A stretch of DNA of 11,645 nucleotides from Planctomycetaceae bacterium (GTDB lineage: Bacteria > Planctomycetota > Planctomycetia > Pirellulales > Thermoguttaceae), in contig JAISQH010000609.1 in the NCBI GenBank assembly GCA_031274385.1, forward strand, positions 1-11,645, given 5' to 3'. The position numbers and the translations under genes were made by a program. The notes below the pieces were generated by a model. The model saw nothing but the letters and a program-made list of their open reading frames with translations. It ran no database searches and was not told where the DNA came from. Numbering within the stretch: the stretch's first letter is position 1; each line of letters begins with the position of its first letter. Positions 1-8,200 of this stretch are shown here, in pieces.

Positions 1-939
1 GATATTTGTAACGTTACTGTGGTAGCTGGAGACCGCAATCATAGCACGAGTATTGAATGCGTCTCCACTGGAACAACTGGCGGAATTGGGCGGTAGAATG
101 GTTGAAAATGCTGATTGGAGACGTCCGTCTGCCCAACGTAAACCGAGATTCGGTTGGACAGTCACACTGGAAATATATTCTTTTTTATCCGTTGCAGATT
201 TAGCTTTACAAATATTGGGGAATACTGCTTCAAGTGTTGTTTTATTATCATTACCGGTATTAGAAACAGCATCCGTTACCGCTGTTGCTACTCCGCCTTT
301 TAAGATTCGGCTGGTCGAATTATTACCTTCTCCAACGCAACGTTCTGCAAAGGCGATTGTGTTACTGAGTCCATCTGGTACCGATGATACGGCATTCCAT
401 TGTTGACCAAGAACAAAAATACCGCGTTGGTTCGGAAAATTTGTCGAGCTTGGATTATCCGGTCTGTTCGAAATGTTTCGATCCGCCCAATCGCCAACAC
501 AGATCGGATAACTGCTACGCCCACCGTTACCACGTGTATTCGAATCGGAGGGACAGTGTAACGTTGGAATTATTGTATTCCAAGGAGTTGTATTTGTTCC
601 CGTACCGGGGTTGGGGTCTTGAGAAAAATAAGGTGATGTATTCGCCTGGTCATAAACACTTTGGCATTCATAAAAAGGTGCTAACATCAACAAAGTACTG
701 TAATAACGAATCGTTCCTATCATGGATTGACCAGCGGGAAACGAATCTGTTGCAGAATGGTAATTGTGCATGGCAAGTCCGATCTGCTTCAAATGATTTG
801 TACACTGAGACCGCCGCGCCGCCTCTCGAGCCGCCTGAATGGCTGGTAAAAGAAGTGCAATCAATACGCCAATAATCGCAATGACAACCAAAAGCTCAAC
901 AAGTGTAAAACCATATTTCAAAGTACTGAATTTTTTCAT
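1..939 (-). CDS. DUF1559 prepilin-like protein, C-terminus cut by window edge
   Basis: The minus-strand frame is open from the ATG at 939 to base 1, giving 313 residues with no stop, so the gene runs off the left edge. The N-terminus is a type IV prepilin-like signal: a short basic leader, Gly10, then Phe11 at +1 and Glu15 at +5 (GFTLVELLVVIAIIGVLIAL), followed by the QAAREAARR stretch usual for DUF1559. Further family signs are YYSTLLML, CPSD, ICVGDWAD and the SNTIAFAER segment. Family members are thought to be exported, pseudopilin-like surface proteins of unknown role, often in many copies per planctomycete genome. The start has only a weak ribosome site (GGTGAT). It lies 76 bp after the stop of a paralogous gene on the same strand, so co-transcription is possible. 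Probably only some tens of C-terminal residues are missing. Confidence 0.94.
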   Translation of the reverse strand, partial: MKKFSTLKYGFTLVELLVVIAIIGVLIALLLPAIQAAREAARRSQCTNHLKQIGLAMHNYHSATDSFPAGQSMIGTIRYYSTLLMLAPFYECQSVYDQANTSPYFSQDPNPGTGTNTTPWNTIIPTLHCPSDSNTRGNGGRSSYPICVGDWADRNISNRPDNPSSTNFPNQRGIFVLGQQWNAVSSVPDGLSNTIAFAERCVGEGNNSTSRILKGGVATAVTDAVSNTGNDNKTTLEAVFPNICKAKSATDKKEYISSVTVQPNLGLRWADGRLQSAFSTILPPNSASCSSGDAFNTRAMIAVSSYHSNVTNI

Positions 940-1015
940 AAATCACCGTTTTTTAATATTGTTATTGTTATAAAATTGTTAAAATGTCCGAAAAATCTCC
1001 ATAAATTATATAGAA

Positions 1016-2197
1016 CTATAATCCCTTTGCTTCACCGCCGTTAATAGAACCGAGAGCCCCCCAAACACCAAAATTGGAAGTACCGCCATCGACATTCAAT
1101 GTTGTGGTATCGTCGATGTTACCGGCATCAATTGTATCGGAGATGAAATGAACAGAAGCATCAACATAAAGAACATTGGCACCGCCGGTGTGATAACTAT
1201 TGGCGGAAAAAAGAACCCGTCCGCCCCATACATCACTATTGGTTGTAGCACTAACGGAATTGGGCGGTAAAATTGTTACAAAACAAGTTTGCGGACGTCC
1301 ATCTGCCCAACGGGTTCCGCAAAGAGCACTAACGGTTGAACCGGCAATATATTCCACTTTATCGGTGGACTTCAATTTCGCTTTATTCGGTAATACCGCT
1401 TGATGATTGGCTTTACTGGTTCCTACATTGGGTAACGAAGCTGCATCCTGAACGGCAGCACCTTTAAGTAACATACCATTCCCCGGACCGATGGTTCGTT
1501 CGCCAAATGCAATGGTATTACTCGATCCATCTGTAACAGACGCGAATGAATTCCAAGTCCATGATAACGAAAAGATTCCCCGTTTGTTGGCAATATCATT
1601 TCCACTGGGAGGAGCCCCATTTCGGTTCACATCCGCCCAATCTCCAACACAAATAGCATAACTGTTTTTTCCACCGGAACGTCCCCGCCGTGTTGTCAAA
1701 TCAGAAGGACATAATATTGTCGAACATTTGAGGTTCCATGGCTTTTCTCTGTTTGGAGGGCTGGTTCCACCTTCATAATCACCATCAACAGAAGGATCGT
1801 CTCCAGCATACGTTTCACCACTGGGTTTTAATCCTGAAACCGCAGTTTCATAGACGGCTTGCTGCTCAAAAAACGAGCTTAACATCAAAAGAGTACTATA
1901 ATAGTTAAGCGTTCTTATCGAGCCATCAGCCTTTTTACCGATTAATTGCGTTTGCCCGGAAGGAAACGAGTCGTTTGTATCGTGGTAATTGTGAAGCGCA
2001 ATCCCAATCTGTTTTAAGTTGTTAGAACATTGAGATCGTCTTGCCGCTTCGCGTGCGGCTTGGACGGCTGGCAAGAGAAGTGCGATTAAAACACCAATAA
2101 TCGCAATCACCACAAGAAGTTCGACCAGCGTAAAAGCTGCCCTAACTTTATGTACCCCCCCCCCCCTGCCTAAATTAACATAAACCGGATTTTGCAT
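1016..2197 (-). CDS. DUF1559 prepilin-like protein with poly-G leader
   Basis: This is a complete 393-residue DUF1559 protein. A hydrophobic prepilin-like helix begins at Phe22 (FTLVELLVVIAIIGVLIALL, Glu26 at +5) and is followed by AVQAAREAARRSQC. The body has YYSTLLML, CPSDLTTRRG, ICVGDWADVN, a DGSSNTIAFGER segment, and a C-terminal LYVDASVHFISDTID stretch typical of the family. The start is fixed by AAGGAG six bases before the ATG, and a promoter-like pair lies about 110 bp upstream. Two features are odd. The leader is long (21 residues) and contains Arg-Gly-Gly-Gly encoded by a run of 12 G. The residue before Phe22 is Ala, not the Gly usually needed by prepilin peptidase and present in the neighbouring paralogue. 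Role unknown; export to the envelope is inferred from the signal. Confidence 0.95.
   Translation of the reverse strand: MQNPVYVNLGRGGGVHKVRAAFTLVELLVVIAIIGVLIALLLPAVQAAREAARRSQCSNNLKQIGIALHNYHDTNDSFPSGQTQLIGKKADGSIRTLNYYSTLLMLSSFFEQQAVYETAVSGLKPSGETYAGDDPSVDGDYEGGTSPPNREKPWNLKCSTILCPSDLTTRRGRSGGKNSYAICVGDWADVNRNGAPPSGNDIANKRGIFSLSWTWNSFASVTDGSSNTIAFGERTIGPGNGMLLKGAAVQDAASLPNVGTSKANHQAVLPNKAKLKSTDKVEYIAGSTVSALCGTRWADGRPQTCFVTILPPNSVSATTNSDVWGGRVLFSANSYHTGGANVLYVDASVHFISDTIDAGNIDDTTTLNVDGGTSNFGVWGALGSINGGEAKGL
2155..2166 (-). repeat. Homopolymeric G12 tract within leader codons of the DUF1559 gene
   Basis: Twelve consecutive C on the plus strand read as G12 in the coding strand, spanning codons 11-15. 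With 12 G the frame enters the conserved FTLVE segment. With 13 G the frame meets TAA two codons after the tract (GGT ACA TAA). With 11 G it meets TGA about 15 codons later. The tract is therefore placed so that a one-base slip abolishes the protein. An assembly or sequencing length error is the alternative. Confidence 0.95.
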
Positions 2198-2203
2198 TAT
2201 TTT

Positions 2204-2209
2204 CTCCTT
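2204..2209 (-). promoter_or_regulatory. Shine-Dalgarno site for the poly-G DUF1559 gene
   Basis: AAGGAG lies six bases before the ATG at 2197. It is one of the clearest ribosome sites in the window. It fixes the start upstream of the G tract, so the tract is translated and is not part of the untranslated leader. Confidence 0.8.
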
Positions 2210-2307
2210 TTCGAACTTAAATTTCTAACTTGAAAATCAACCAACGCATCAAACATTAATGCGCAACAGTTTAATCGGTTGTTAATCAAGATTTCAATGT
2301 TTCAGAC

Positions 2308-2336
2308 ATATTACACAAACTAAGATCAGTTGTCAA
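2308..2336 (-). promoter_or_regulatory. Sigma-70-like promoter for the DUF1559 gene(s)
   Basis: On the minus strand a perfect TTGACA (2336-2331) is followed after 17 bases by TAATAT (2313-2308). An overlapping TGTAAT is an alternative -10. A start near 2301 would give a leader RNA of about 105 nt before the ATG at 2197, ending in the AAGGAG site. It could drive both tandem DUF1559 genes. This is sequence resemblance only. Confidence 0.5.
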
Positions 2337-2405
2337 TACAAATCTTTTTACCGTTTTAAAAAATTCTAATTATTTTGGATTTATTTTATCAAAATACCCT
2401 AAAAC

Positions 2406-2494
2406 ACGTTAGCGACAGGGGCTTGCCTCCGAAATGATTGATTTTTTTCGTACGCAATCAATATTCGTCGGAGGCAAGCCCCCGTCGCTAACGT
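2406..2494. repeat. REP/BIME-like inverted repeat
   Basis: Two 27-base arms (2406-2432 and 2468-2494) match as inverted copies at 26 of 27 positions. Each arm also contains its own small palindrome, GG(G/A)GGC-type arms around AA/TT (GGAGGCAAGCCCCC). An inner pair, TGATTG at 2435-2440 and CAATCA at 2455-2460, extends the stem. Two self-pairing units in head-to-head order is the organisation of a bacterial BIME, a pair of REP sequences. It begins 36 bp beyond the sppA stop codon and could also protect or terminate that transcript. No RAYT transposase is in the window. Confidence 0.8.
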
Positions 2495-2529
2495 CATGCG
2501 AATGCGTTTACGATTTGTGTGGTATATTC

Positions 2530-3630
2530 TTACGGTATTGGCGGGACGTAGGGGCAAAGAAGATAAACGCGAGGCGTTGCCGCTTCGATTAACGTTTCAA
2601 CCCCAATCTCTTTTTTCGCACGCCCCTCAAGAAGAACTTCCATCAAGCCCAACTTCGGTTTGTAACGAATCGCTTTGGAATTGTTTTCCGTCAACGCCGC
2701 TAAATCCATTGCCTTTTTGATCGCGTCGTCAAGAAAACCAATCTCATCAATAAGACCATGTTCTTTGGCTTCGGCTGCCGTGTAAATCTGACCGGTTGCC
2801 AACTGATCCAACTTTTCGGCATCCTCTCCAAACACACTGCGTCCGTCACGAATCACTTGCTTGAAACGTCCAAAACTGTCATCAACCAGCCGTTGCCAAA
2901 CTTCCTTTTCTTCGTCGCTCATTCGCTTGGAAAAACTCCCCATTGCTTTGAGCGGTCCGCTTGTAATCGGTGTTGACTCAACTCCGATCTTTTTACAAAG
3001 GTCTTCCCCGTTAAAAAGCGAAACAATCACTCCAATAGAACCGGTGATGGTCGAATGTTCCGCGTAGATTTCGTTGCCTACCATCGCAATATAATATCCG
3101 CCGCTCGCCGCAATCGATCCCATGCTAACAACAATAGGAATATTGCGTTCGTTTTTCATGTTCGTGAGCAAATGGTGATAATAATCGCTTCCAGCCATTG
3201 TGCCGCCGGGTGACTCAATCCGCAAAACTACCGCCTCAACATGAGGGTCTTTCAGAACCTGACGAATCTGTTTCGGAATAAATCCGTCTTCCGAACCCGT
3301 TATCACTCCCTCAACAGTAATCACCGCAACTTTACTTCGGGCACTGTGATTGCCCAAAATAAATTTTTCCGTCAACGCGGTTTCCGAAACCTGTTGCATG
3401 GAAGTGGTCAAGGCTCCCGCCGCCGCAATCAGAACAACCAAACCCACCACTCCGCAAAATCCCAGCACAAGAAGAACAATGGCAAAACGGAATAAATAAG
3501 TTCCACATCCAACTTGCGGCTCCGGCTGGTAATACATCGGTTGATAAGGCGGAGGCGTAAAACGACCCGTACCTCCCGTACCTTGCGAAGAACCCGGAAC
3601 CTCCGTCGAATAAATATCGTGCGTACTCAT
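2530..3630 (-). CDS. sppA: Signal peptide peptidase SppA (S49 family, short form)
   Basis: A 366-residue membrane-anchored serine protease that degrades leftover signal peptides in the membrane. Residues 1-43 form a Pro/Gly/Tyr-rich cytoplasmic-type tail. Residues about 45-74 are one membrane segment. The S49 protease domain follows from about 98. The catalytic Ser176 sits in SIAASGGYY and the general-base Lys228 in ITSGPLKAMGS. Their 52-residue spacing equals that of Bacillus subtilis SppA (Ser147/Lys199). VLRIESPGG (136-143) is another S49 signature, and TGSIGVI follows the Ser. The size fits the short, single-domain form, not the duplicated E. coli one. The ATG at 3630 is chosen. A TTG at 3648 would add six residues, but neither start has a ribosome site. 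The C-terminal tail after about 350 (VYLLCPYVPPIP) is not family-typical. The gene follows the ThuA gene on the same strand after a 213-bp gap holding an inverted repeat. Confidence 0.93.
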   Translation of the reverse strand: MSTHDIYSTEVPGSSQGTGGTGRFTPPPYQPMYYQPEPQVGCGTYLFRFAIVLLVLGFCGVVGLVVLIAAAGALTTSMQQVSETALTEKFILGNHSARSKVAVITVEGVITGSEDGFIPKQIRQVLKDPHVEAVVLRIESPGGTMAGSDYYHHLLTNMKNERNIPIVVSMGSIAASGGYYIAMVGNEIYAEHSTITGSIGVIVSLFNGEDLCKKIGVESTPITSGPLKAMGSFSKRMSDEEKEVWQRLVDDSFGRFKQVIRDGRSVFGEDAEKLDQLATGQIYTAAEAKEHGLIDEIGFLDDAIKKAMDLAALTENNSKAIRYKPKLGLMEVLLEGRAKKEIGVETLIEAATPRVYLLCPYVPPIP

Positions 3631-3711
3631 ATTTGTGTTAAAGAACAATTAAAAGGAATGTTTTTAAATAATACAAACAATACAGTAAAAAACCGGTAAC
3701 AACTTCGTTTG

Positions 3712-3782
3712 GTCAACAGATTGGACAGATTTTACAGATTTTCATCAAAAACAAATCTGTAAAATCTGTATAATCTGTTGAC
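3712..3782. repeat. Inverted repeat built from 9-base units
   Basis: Arms 3712-3741 and 3753-3782 are inverted copies at 28 of 30 positions around an 11-base loop. Each arm contains successive 9-base units (ACAGATTGG, ACAGATTTT, ACAGATTTT), so the hairpin has an internal direct periodicity. It lies between the ThuA stop and the sppA start and could form a strong transcript hairpin there. No T-run of classical terminator form directly follows on the minus strand. Confidence 0.85.
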
Positions 3783-3810
3783 AATAACAACAAATAATGG
3801 AACAAGTCTA

Positions 3811-3852
3811 TTAATTAATTTTTTTAATTAATTTTTTAATTGATTAATTTTT
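3811..3852. repeat. AT-rich short tandem tract at the 3' end of the ThuA gene
   Basis: The motif TTAATTAATTTTTT recurs about three times with small changes and overlaps the ThuA stop codon at 3844-3846. It is almost pure A/T. Slippage is a likely origin; no function is visible. Confidence 0.6.
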
Positions 3853-4776
3853 TGGTTTGGGCGGCGGCAATTGTTCGGCATTGGGTGTAACTTTGTCGAG
3901 GTTGGGTGTCGTGTCCCATTCAAAACGACCAACAGACCATTCGATTAAGTCGCCGTACTTTTTGAGATTGTCATCCTTTTCCCAGAACTTGTTGTCATGA
4001 CCGTAAGTGGCATAAGCAACCCGCCCGTTGCCGTCTTTTCGTATCCAAGTCGAAGGAAACGGCGGACGATTATAAGGATCACCCTTCATGCCTTCCGTTT
4101 GTTGAACAAGAACGACATGTAAATCTTTGTTGTATTGTTTCATGGCGTACCACTCTTCATGGACAACATCTTTGCCGTCCGGCAACGCCTTGACCCAAGG
4201 AATCTGAATGGGTTCGGTGGCAATCGCGGTCGCAACTTGTTGGGGACCGTGCGAAACAAATCTGGCTCCGATAAACGCCGTGTAAAGATCAATTCCGTCT
4301 TCGCCCTTTTGTTTGCAATGGGAATCGGTTGCGGAGTGAATACCGACAAAGCCTTTTCCGGCTCGGACAACGGCAAACAAGTTTTTCAATCCGTCGGCGG
4401 AAATGGCGTGGGCGGTTTCGTTTCTTGAACCTTTTTCTTCTTCGAGATTGCCGGAAGTGTAAAAAGTAAAAGCGTCATACCGGCTGAGATCGCCATCGAA
4501 AAGCCGTCCGTCCTGAGTTTCAACCAGTTCGATATTCTTGGCTGCCAGATATTTTTTCAAGGCATTTCCCGAAATGGTGGTTCCATCCTCCAAAAGTTTC
4601 GCCGGACCGTGTTCAAATCCCTGCGAACGGGTAAAGTGTAACACTTTGGCTTTTTTAACTTCTTGCGAATCTTTTTGGGGTTCCTGCGAAAAAACCACGT
4701 TTCCCGCAAAAATCGGAAGAATCAAAAAAGCAATCAGAAAAAGAGACAGAAAGGTTGTTAAAAAAAATCTTTTCAT
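3844..4776 (-). CDS. Secreted ThuA-domain protein
   Basis: A 310-residue protein with an N-terminal signal peptide (residues 1 to about 30: KRFF then a long hydrophobic run, probable cleavage near VFS/QEP). A ThuA domain follows. This is a class-I-glutamine-amidotransferase-like fold named after the trehalose-utilisation protein ThuA. Recognisable parts are VLHFTRSQGFEHG (45-57), the beta-strand/nucleophile-elbow region GKGFVGIHSATDS (140-152), HEEWY (206-210) and the RVAYATYGHD segment (252-261). The Cys nucleophile of true amidotransferases is not at the elbow (His147-Ser148 there), as in most ThuA proteins. Secreted ThuA proteins are common in planctomycetes and are usually linked to carbohydrate metabolism, but the substrate is unknown. 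AGGAG seven bases before the ATG at 4776 fixes the start; an in-frame ATG at 4791 overlaps that site. It is divergent from the HzsA-related gene. Confidence 0.9.
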   Translation of the reverse strand: MKRFFLTTFLSLFLIAFLILPIFAGNVVFSQEPQKDSQEVKKAKVLHFTRSQGFEHGPAKLLEDGTTISGNALKKYLAAKNIELVETQDGRLFDGDLSRYDAFTFYTSGNLEEEKGSRNETAHAISADGLKNLFAVVRAGKGFVGIHSATDSHCKQKGEDGIDLYTAFIGARFVSHGPQQVATAIATEPIQIPWVKALPDGKDVVHEEWYAMKQYNKDLHVVLVQQTEGMKGDPYNRPPFPSTWIRKDGNGRVAYATYGHDNKFWEKDDNLKKYGDLIEWSVGRFEWDTTPNLDKVTPNAEQLPPPKPKN

Positions 4777-4783
4777 CAAAGGT

Positions 4784-4789
4784 CTCCTC
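4784..4789 (-). promoter_or_regulatory. Shine-Dalgarno site deciding the ThuA gene start
   Basis: GAGGAG lies seven bases before the ATG at 4776 and overlaps the upstream in-frame ATG at 4791-4789. It argues for the shorter protein, MKRFFLTTF at the N-terminus, which also gives a conventional signal peptide. Confidence 0.75.
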
Positions 4790-4908
4790 ATTTTTTGGGT
4801 TGAGGTGGGTAACGAAGTTCAAAATCACAATGTTGCTTATTAGAGCAAAAAAAAGTCCTCATGGCAAGTGGTCAATTCAACGGCAGCGGTTTTTTTGACT
4901 CCAACGCA

Positions 4909-5047
4909 GTATTTGTCTGAACACGATTTTTCGGATTGATAAGATATGATAGGATAGTCTACCGAAAATGACATCGAATCGTCATTTCTTTCCAACAGAC
5001 TCTCCTATCAATTTTATCAATCCGAAAAATCGTGTTCAGACAAATAC
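4909..5047. repeat. 139-bp near-perfect palindromic element (MITE/REP-like)
   Basis: The left arm 4909-4960 and right arm 4997-5047 are inverted copies. The outer 34 bases match perfectly (starting GTATTTGTCTGAACACG) and the inner 17-18 match with a few changes and one indel. The centre carries a further pair, AAATGAC (4966-4972) and GTCATTT (4981-4987), around an 8-base loop, so the whole element can fold into one long hairpin. It has no open frame of note and no obvious flanking target duplication. It sits in the 469-bp gap between two divergent genes, so it could separate their promoters. Origin as a non-autonomous mobile repeat is inferred. Confidence 0.88.
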
Positions 5048-5149
5048 GAAGGCATTATCCATTCAACCATGACCTGAATTTTGGGTTTAACGCGGCAAAT
5101 TGTTGTTCAAACTTGTGTCGATCCTTTTGGATAAAAAAGAGACGGATAC

Positions 5150-5179
5150 TTTACAAATGATCTGTTTATCCGATATATT
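5150..5179 (+). promoter_or_regulatory. Sigma-70-like promoter for the HzsA-related gene
   Basis: TTTACA at 5150-5155 and TATATT at 5174-5179 are separated by 18 bases; each matches the consensus at 5 of 6 positions. A start near 5186 would give a leader of about 60 nt before the ATG at 5246. No Shine-Dalgarno sequence precedes that ATG. The rest of the gap from 5048 to 5245 shows nothing else I can name. Confidence 0.4.
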
Positions 5180-5245
5180 ATTTAAGATTCATTTTCGGTT
5201 TCCTTACTATTTCAATTCCTCCTATTTTATTTTCCACCAATTACA

Positions 5246-8200
5246 ATGCGATTCCTTTTTTTAGGGTGTTGTTTGTTTTCTTTTTATCTTTTGTGCAACA
5301 CCGTTTCCGGTTTGGCACAAGATCGGTCGCTTCCGAAAAATTTTCAGGAACGGCTGCATCAGGACTGGATACTTCAGGATGCCGGAAACAACGTCTCGTG
5401 TTTCACCAACCCGGAAGCGAACGAGATCGAAATCAAAATGCTCGAAAAAGTTCTTGCCGAACTTGTCGCGGAGCCAAACACGGAATTTGCCGTTAAAATC
5501 TCGGCGTTGCGGGACGAACTGAACCAATTACAAAACAACGCCGCACCGGGGAATCATCCGGCTTGGAAAACATTGTATCTGAAAATGTGTGCCGAACGCC
5601 GTCAAAAGCGTTTGCAAATTGTTCGTGAACATTACCCGGAAATCGTGTATGCCAAACATCAGGTTCTGGGCGGTTCGCATTACGCTTACACCGAAGCCCC
5701 AAGCGACGCCCAACACCCCGAACGACGCGATATGCTCGGCGGAAAAATCCTCTCACTTCAAATTCAACCGGATGGCTCCGTCAAAGAACAAATTCTCGTC
5801 GAGGCTCCGAAAAACGGAACCCTGCGCGATCCCGATGTTTCATTCGACGGTCAAAAAATCGTCTTTTCCATGCGGAACAGTTACGAAACCGATGACTATC
5901 ATTTGTACGATTACAATCTTAAAACAAAAGAAATCCGGCAATTGACGTTTGGTCTTGGTTTTGCCGATGTGGAACCGTGTTATCTGCCCGACGGCAATAT
6001 CTTGTTTTGCTCAACACGGTGTATGCAAATTGTCGATTGTTGGTGGACGGATGTGACCAATCTGTATCTTTGCGATGAGGACGGGCGTTTTTTGCGGCGT
6101 ATCAGTTTTGATCAGGTTCACACAAATTATCCGCAAGTTCTGAATGACGGTCGGGTCATTTACACTCGCTGGGATTACAATGATCGGGGACAAATTTATC
6201 CGCAACCCCTTTTCGTCATGAATTACGACGGAACCGGTCAAACCGAATATTACGGCAACAATTCGTGGTTTCCGACAACAATTCTTCACGCCCGCCGTAT
6301 TCCCGATTCCAACAAAGTAATTGCAATTGCCGCCGGGCATCACACCCACCAACGCGGGAAACTCATCGTGATTGACCGGGCGGAAGGAACTCAGGAAAAT
6401 CAAGGCGTTAAACTGATTGCTCCGTTGCGCGAAACAAAAGCCGAGAAGATTGACGCTTACGGTCAGGACGGCGACCAGTTTCAATATCCGTTGGCAATCG
6501 ACGAAAACAATTTTATTGTTGCGTACACGCCGGACGGTTTTCCGAAACGTCAGTACGATATTCCGTTCGGACTCTATTATATGAACATCGACAACACCAA
6601 ACGCGAATTATTGGCTTATGATCCGGCGGTGAGTTGCGGTCAACCGGTTCCGTTGCAAGCCCGCTCTCTCCCCATGCTTCGCGCCACGCCGGTTGATTAT
6701 GAGACGGAAACCGGTCAGTATTATGTTCAGGATGTTTATTTCGGTCCCGGTTTGGAAGGCGTTAAACGGGGAACGGTGAAAGAATTGCGGGTTGTCGCGT
6801 TGGAATTTCGACCTGCCGGAATTTTAAGCAACGGGAGCGGCGGTCCCGCCGGCGGTGCCTTGTCCTCCACTCCGGTCTCAATCAACAACGGTTCGTGGGA
6901 TGTGAAACGGGTACTTGGAACGGTTCCGGTTGAGGCGGACGGTTCGGCGTATTTTGAAGTTCCGGCAAGAACGCCCGTCTTTTTTCAACTACTCGATCAG
7001 CACGGCGAAACAGTGCAGTCCATGCGAAGTTGGTCAACATTGCAACCGGGTGAAATGTTTTCCTGCGTCGGCTGTCACGAAGTCAAAGGAACAACCCGAA
7101 ATAATCCCCAATCACGAGGCGGCGCAATGCGGACGTTGGCGTTGCGGAAATCGCCCAAGAAACCGGTGCCGCTCGGAGGAGTCAACCCCGACACCGGTTT
7201 CAGTTTTGAACGAATCATCCAACCGATTCTCGATCGACATTGCGTCCAATGTCATATCGGAAACGAAAAGACAACAAAAACAGAATTGGCAAACAATCCG
7301 CCGTTTAGTCTTTTGGGCAATCAATTTAACGAACCGAAATTCAATATGGCGGGGCGGCGTTTCAGCGAATCGTACATCAATTTGACACAAAAAGGAATAC
7401 CGAACGAAATGGTTCATTGGTTGAATGTTCAGTCGGTTCCGACGATGTTGCCGCCGTATTTTGCCGGTTCGTCAAAGAGTAAACTGCTTAAAATGTTCAA
7501 CGAAAACGCCGAACCTCATCATAAAGATGTGCGGCTGAGCGATCTGGAACGTCGGCAACTTGCTCTTTGGATTGACTTGCTTGTTCCGTTCTGCGGTTCG
7601 TATCTCGAAGCCAATACCTGGAACGAAAACCAAAAAGCGGAATTTGATTATTATCTGACAAAACGTACCCGAATGGCTGAAATCGAACACGAAAACATCA
7701 TGAAATTGGTCTCATTTTGTAGCGGCAAATCATCGGAACTTCCTGCTCCTGAACATTTTACCCGGTTTGAATCGGGCGGACTGAATTTCAAGAAACAATT
7801 TATGGAGCAATGGTTCGCGTCACGGAAAAATTTACCGATTATCGGAAAACGAAGCGGTGCCGACAATGTGTACCGAAATCTTGCGTTGAATCCGAACGAT
7901 GTTCAGGGCGAGGCGGTTTCATTTCCTCACGCGTTGTCGAACAGTGAATATGCGGGGCTTGATTATTTTGCGGCGAAAAATATTTTGGACGGACGGTGTG
8001 AGAATCGGGGACACGGCAATCAGTTTCCGTCTTGGGGACCGAACAAGCGAACCGATCTTTATGTAACGGTGGAGTTGGGTCGTCCGGTTGAGATTGACAA
8101 GGTGGTTGTTTGGCTTCGCGCGGATTTTCCGCATGACACTGTTTGGAAAACGGGAACCTTGAAATTTTCCGACGGCACCCATCTCGATTTTTCGTTTGAA

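Noticed and set aside
384..875. Plus-strand 163-residue open frame
   Set aside because: It is antisense to the clearly coding DUF1559 gene and its protein has no recognisable composition or motif.
1..939. Apparent broken or frameshifted DUF1559 copy at the left edge
   Set aside because: Codon-by-codon reading of the minus strand from 939 to 1 gives 313 residues without a stop or frameshift; the gene is merely cut by the window.
3628..3648. TTG start at 3648 for sppA
   Set aside because: No ribosome site precedes it, and an ATG six codons later is the simpler choice.
3712..3782. Repeated units as a possible CRISPR array
   Set aside because: The units are only 9 bases, contiguous and without spacers, and no cas gene is present.
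4777..4791. Upstream ATG at 4791 for the ThuA gene
   Set aside because: It overlaps the GAGGAG site that serves the ATG at 4776, and the shorter form has a more normal signal peptide.
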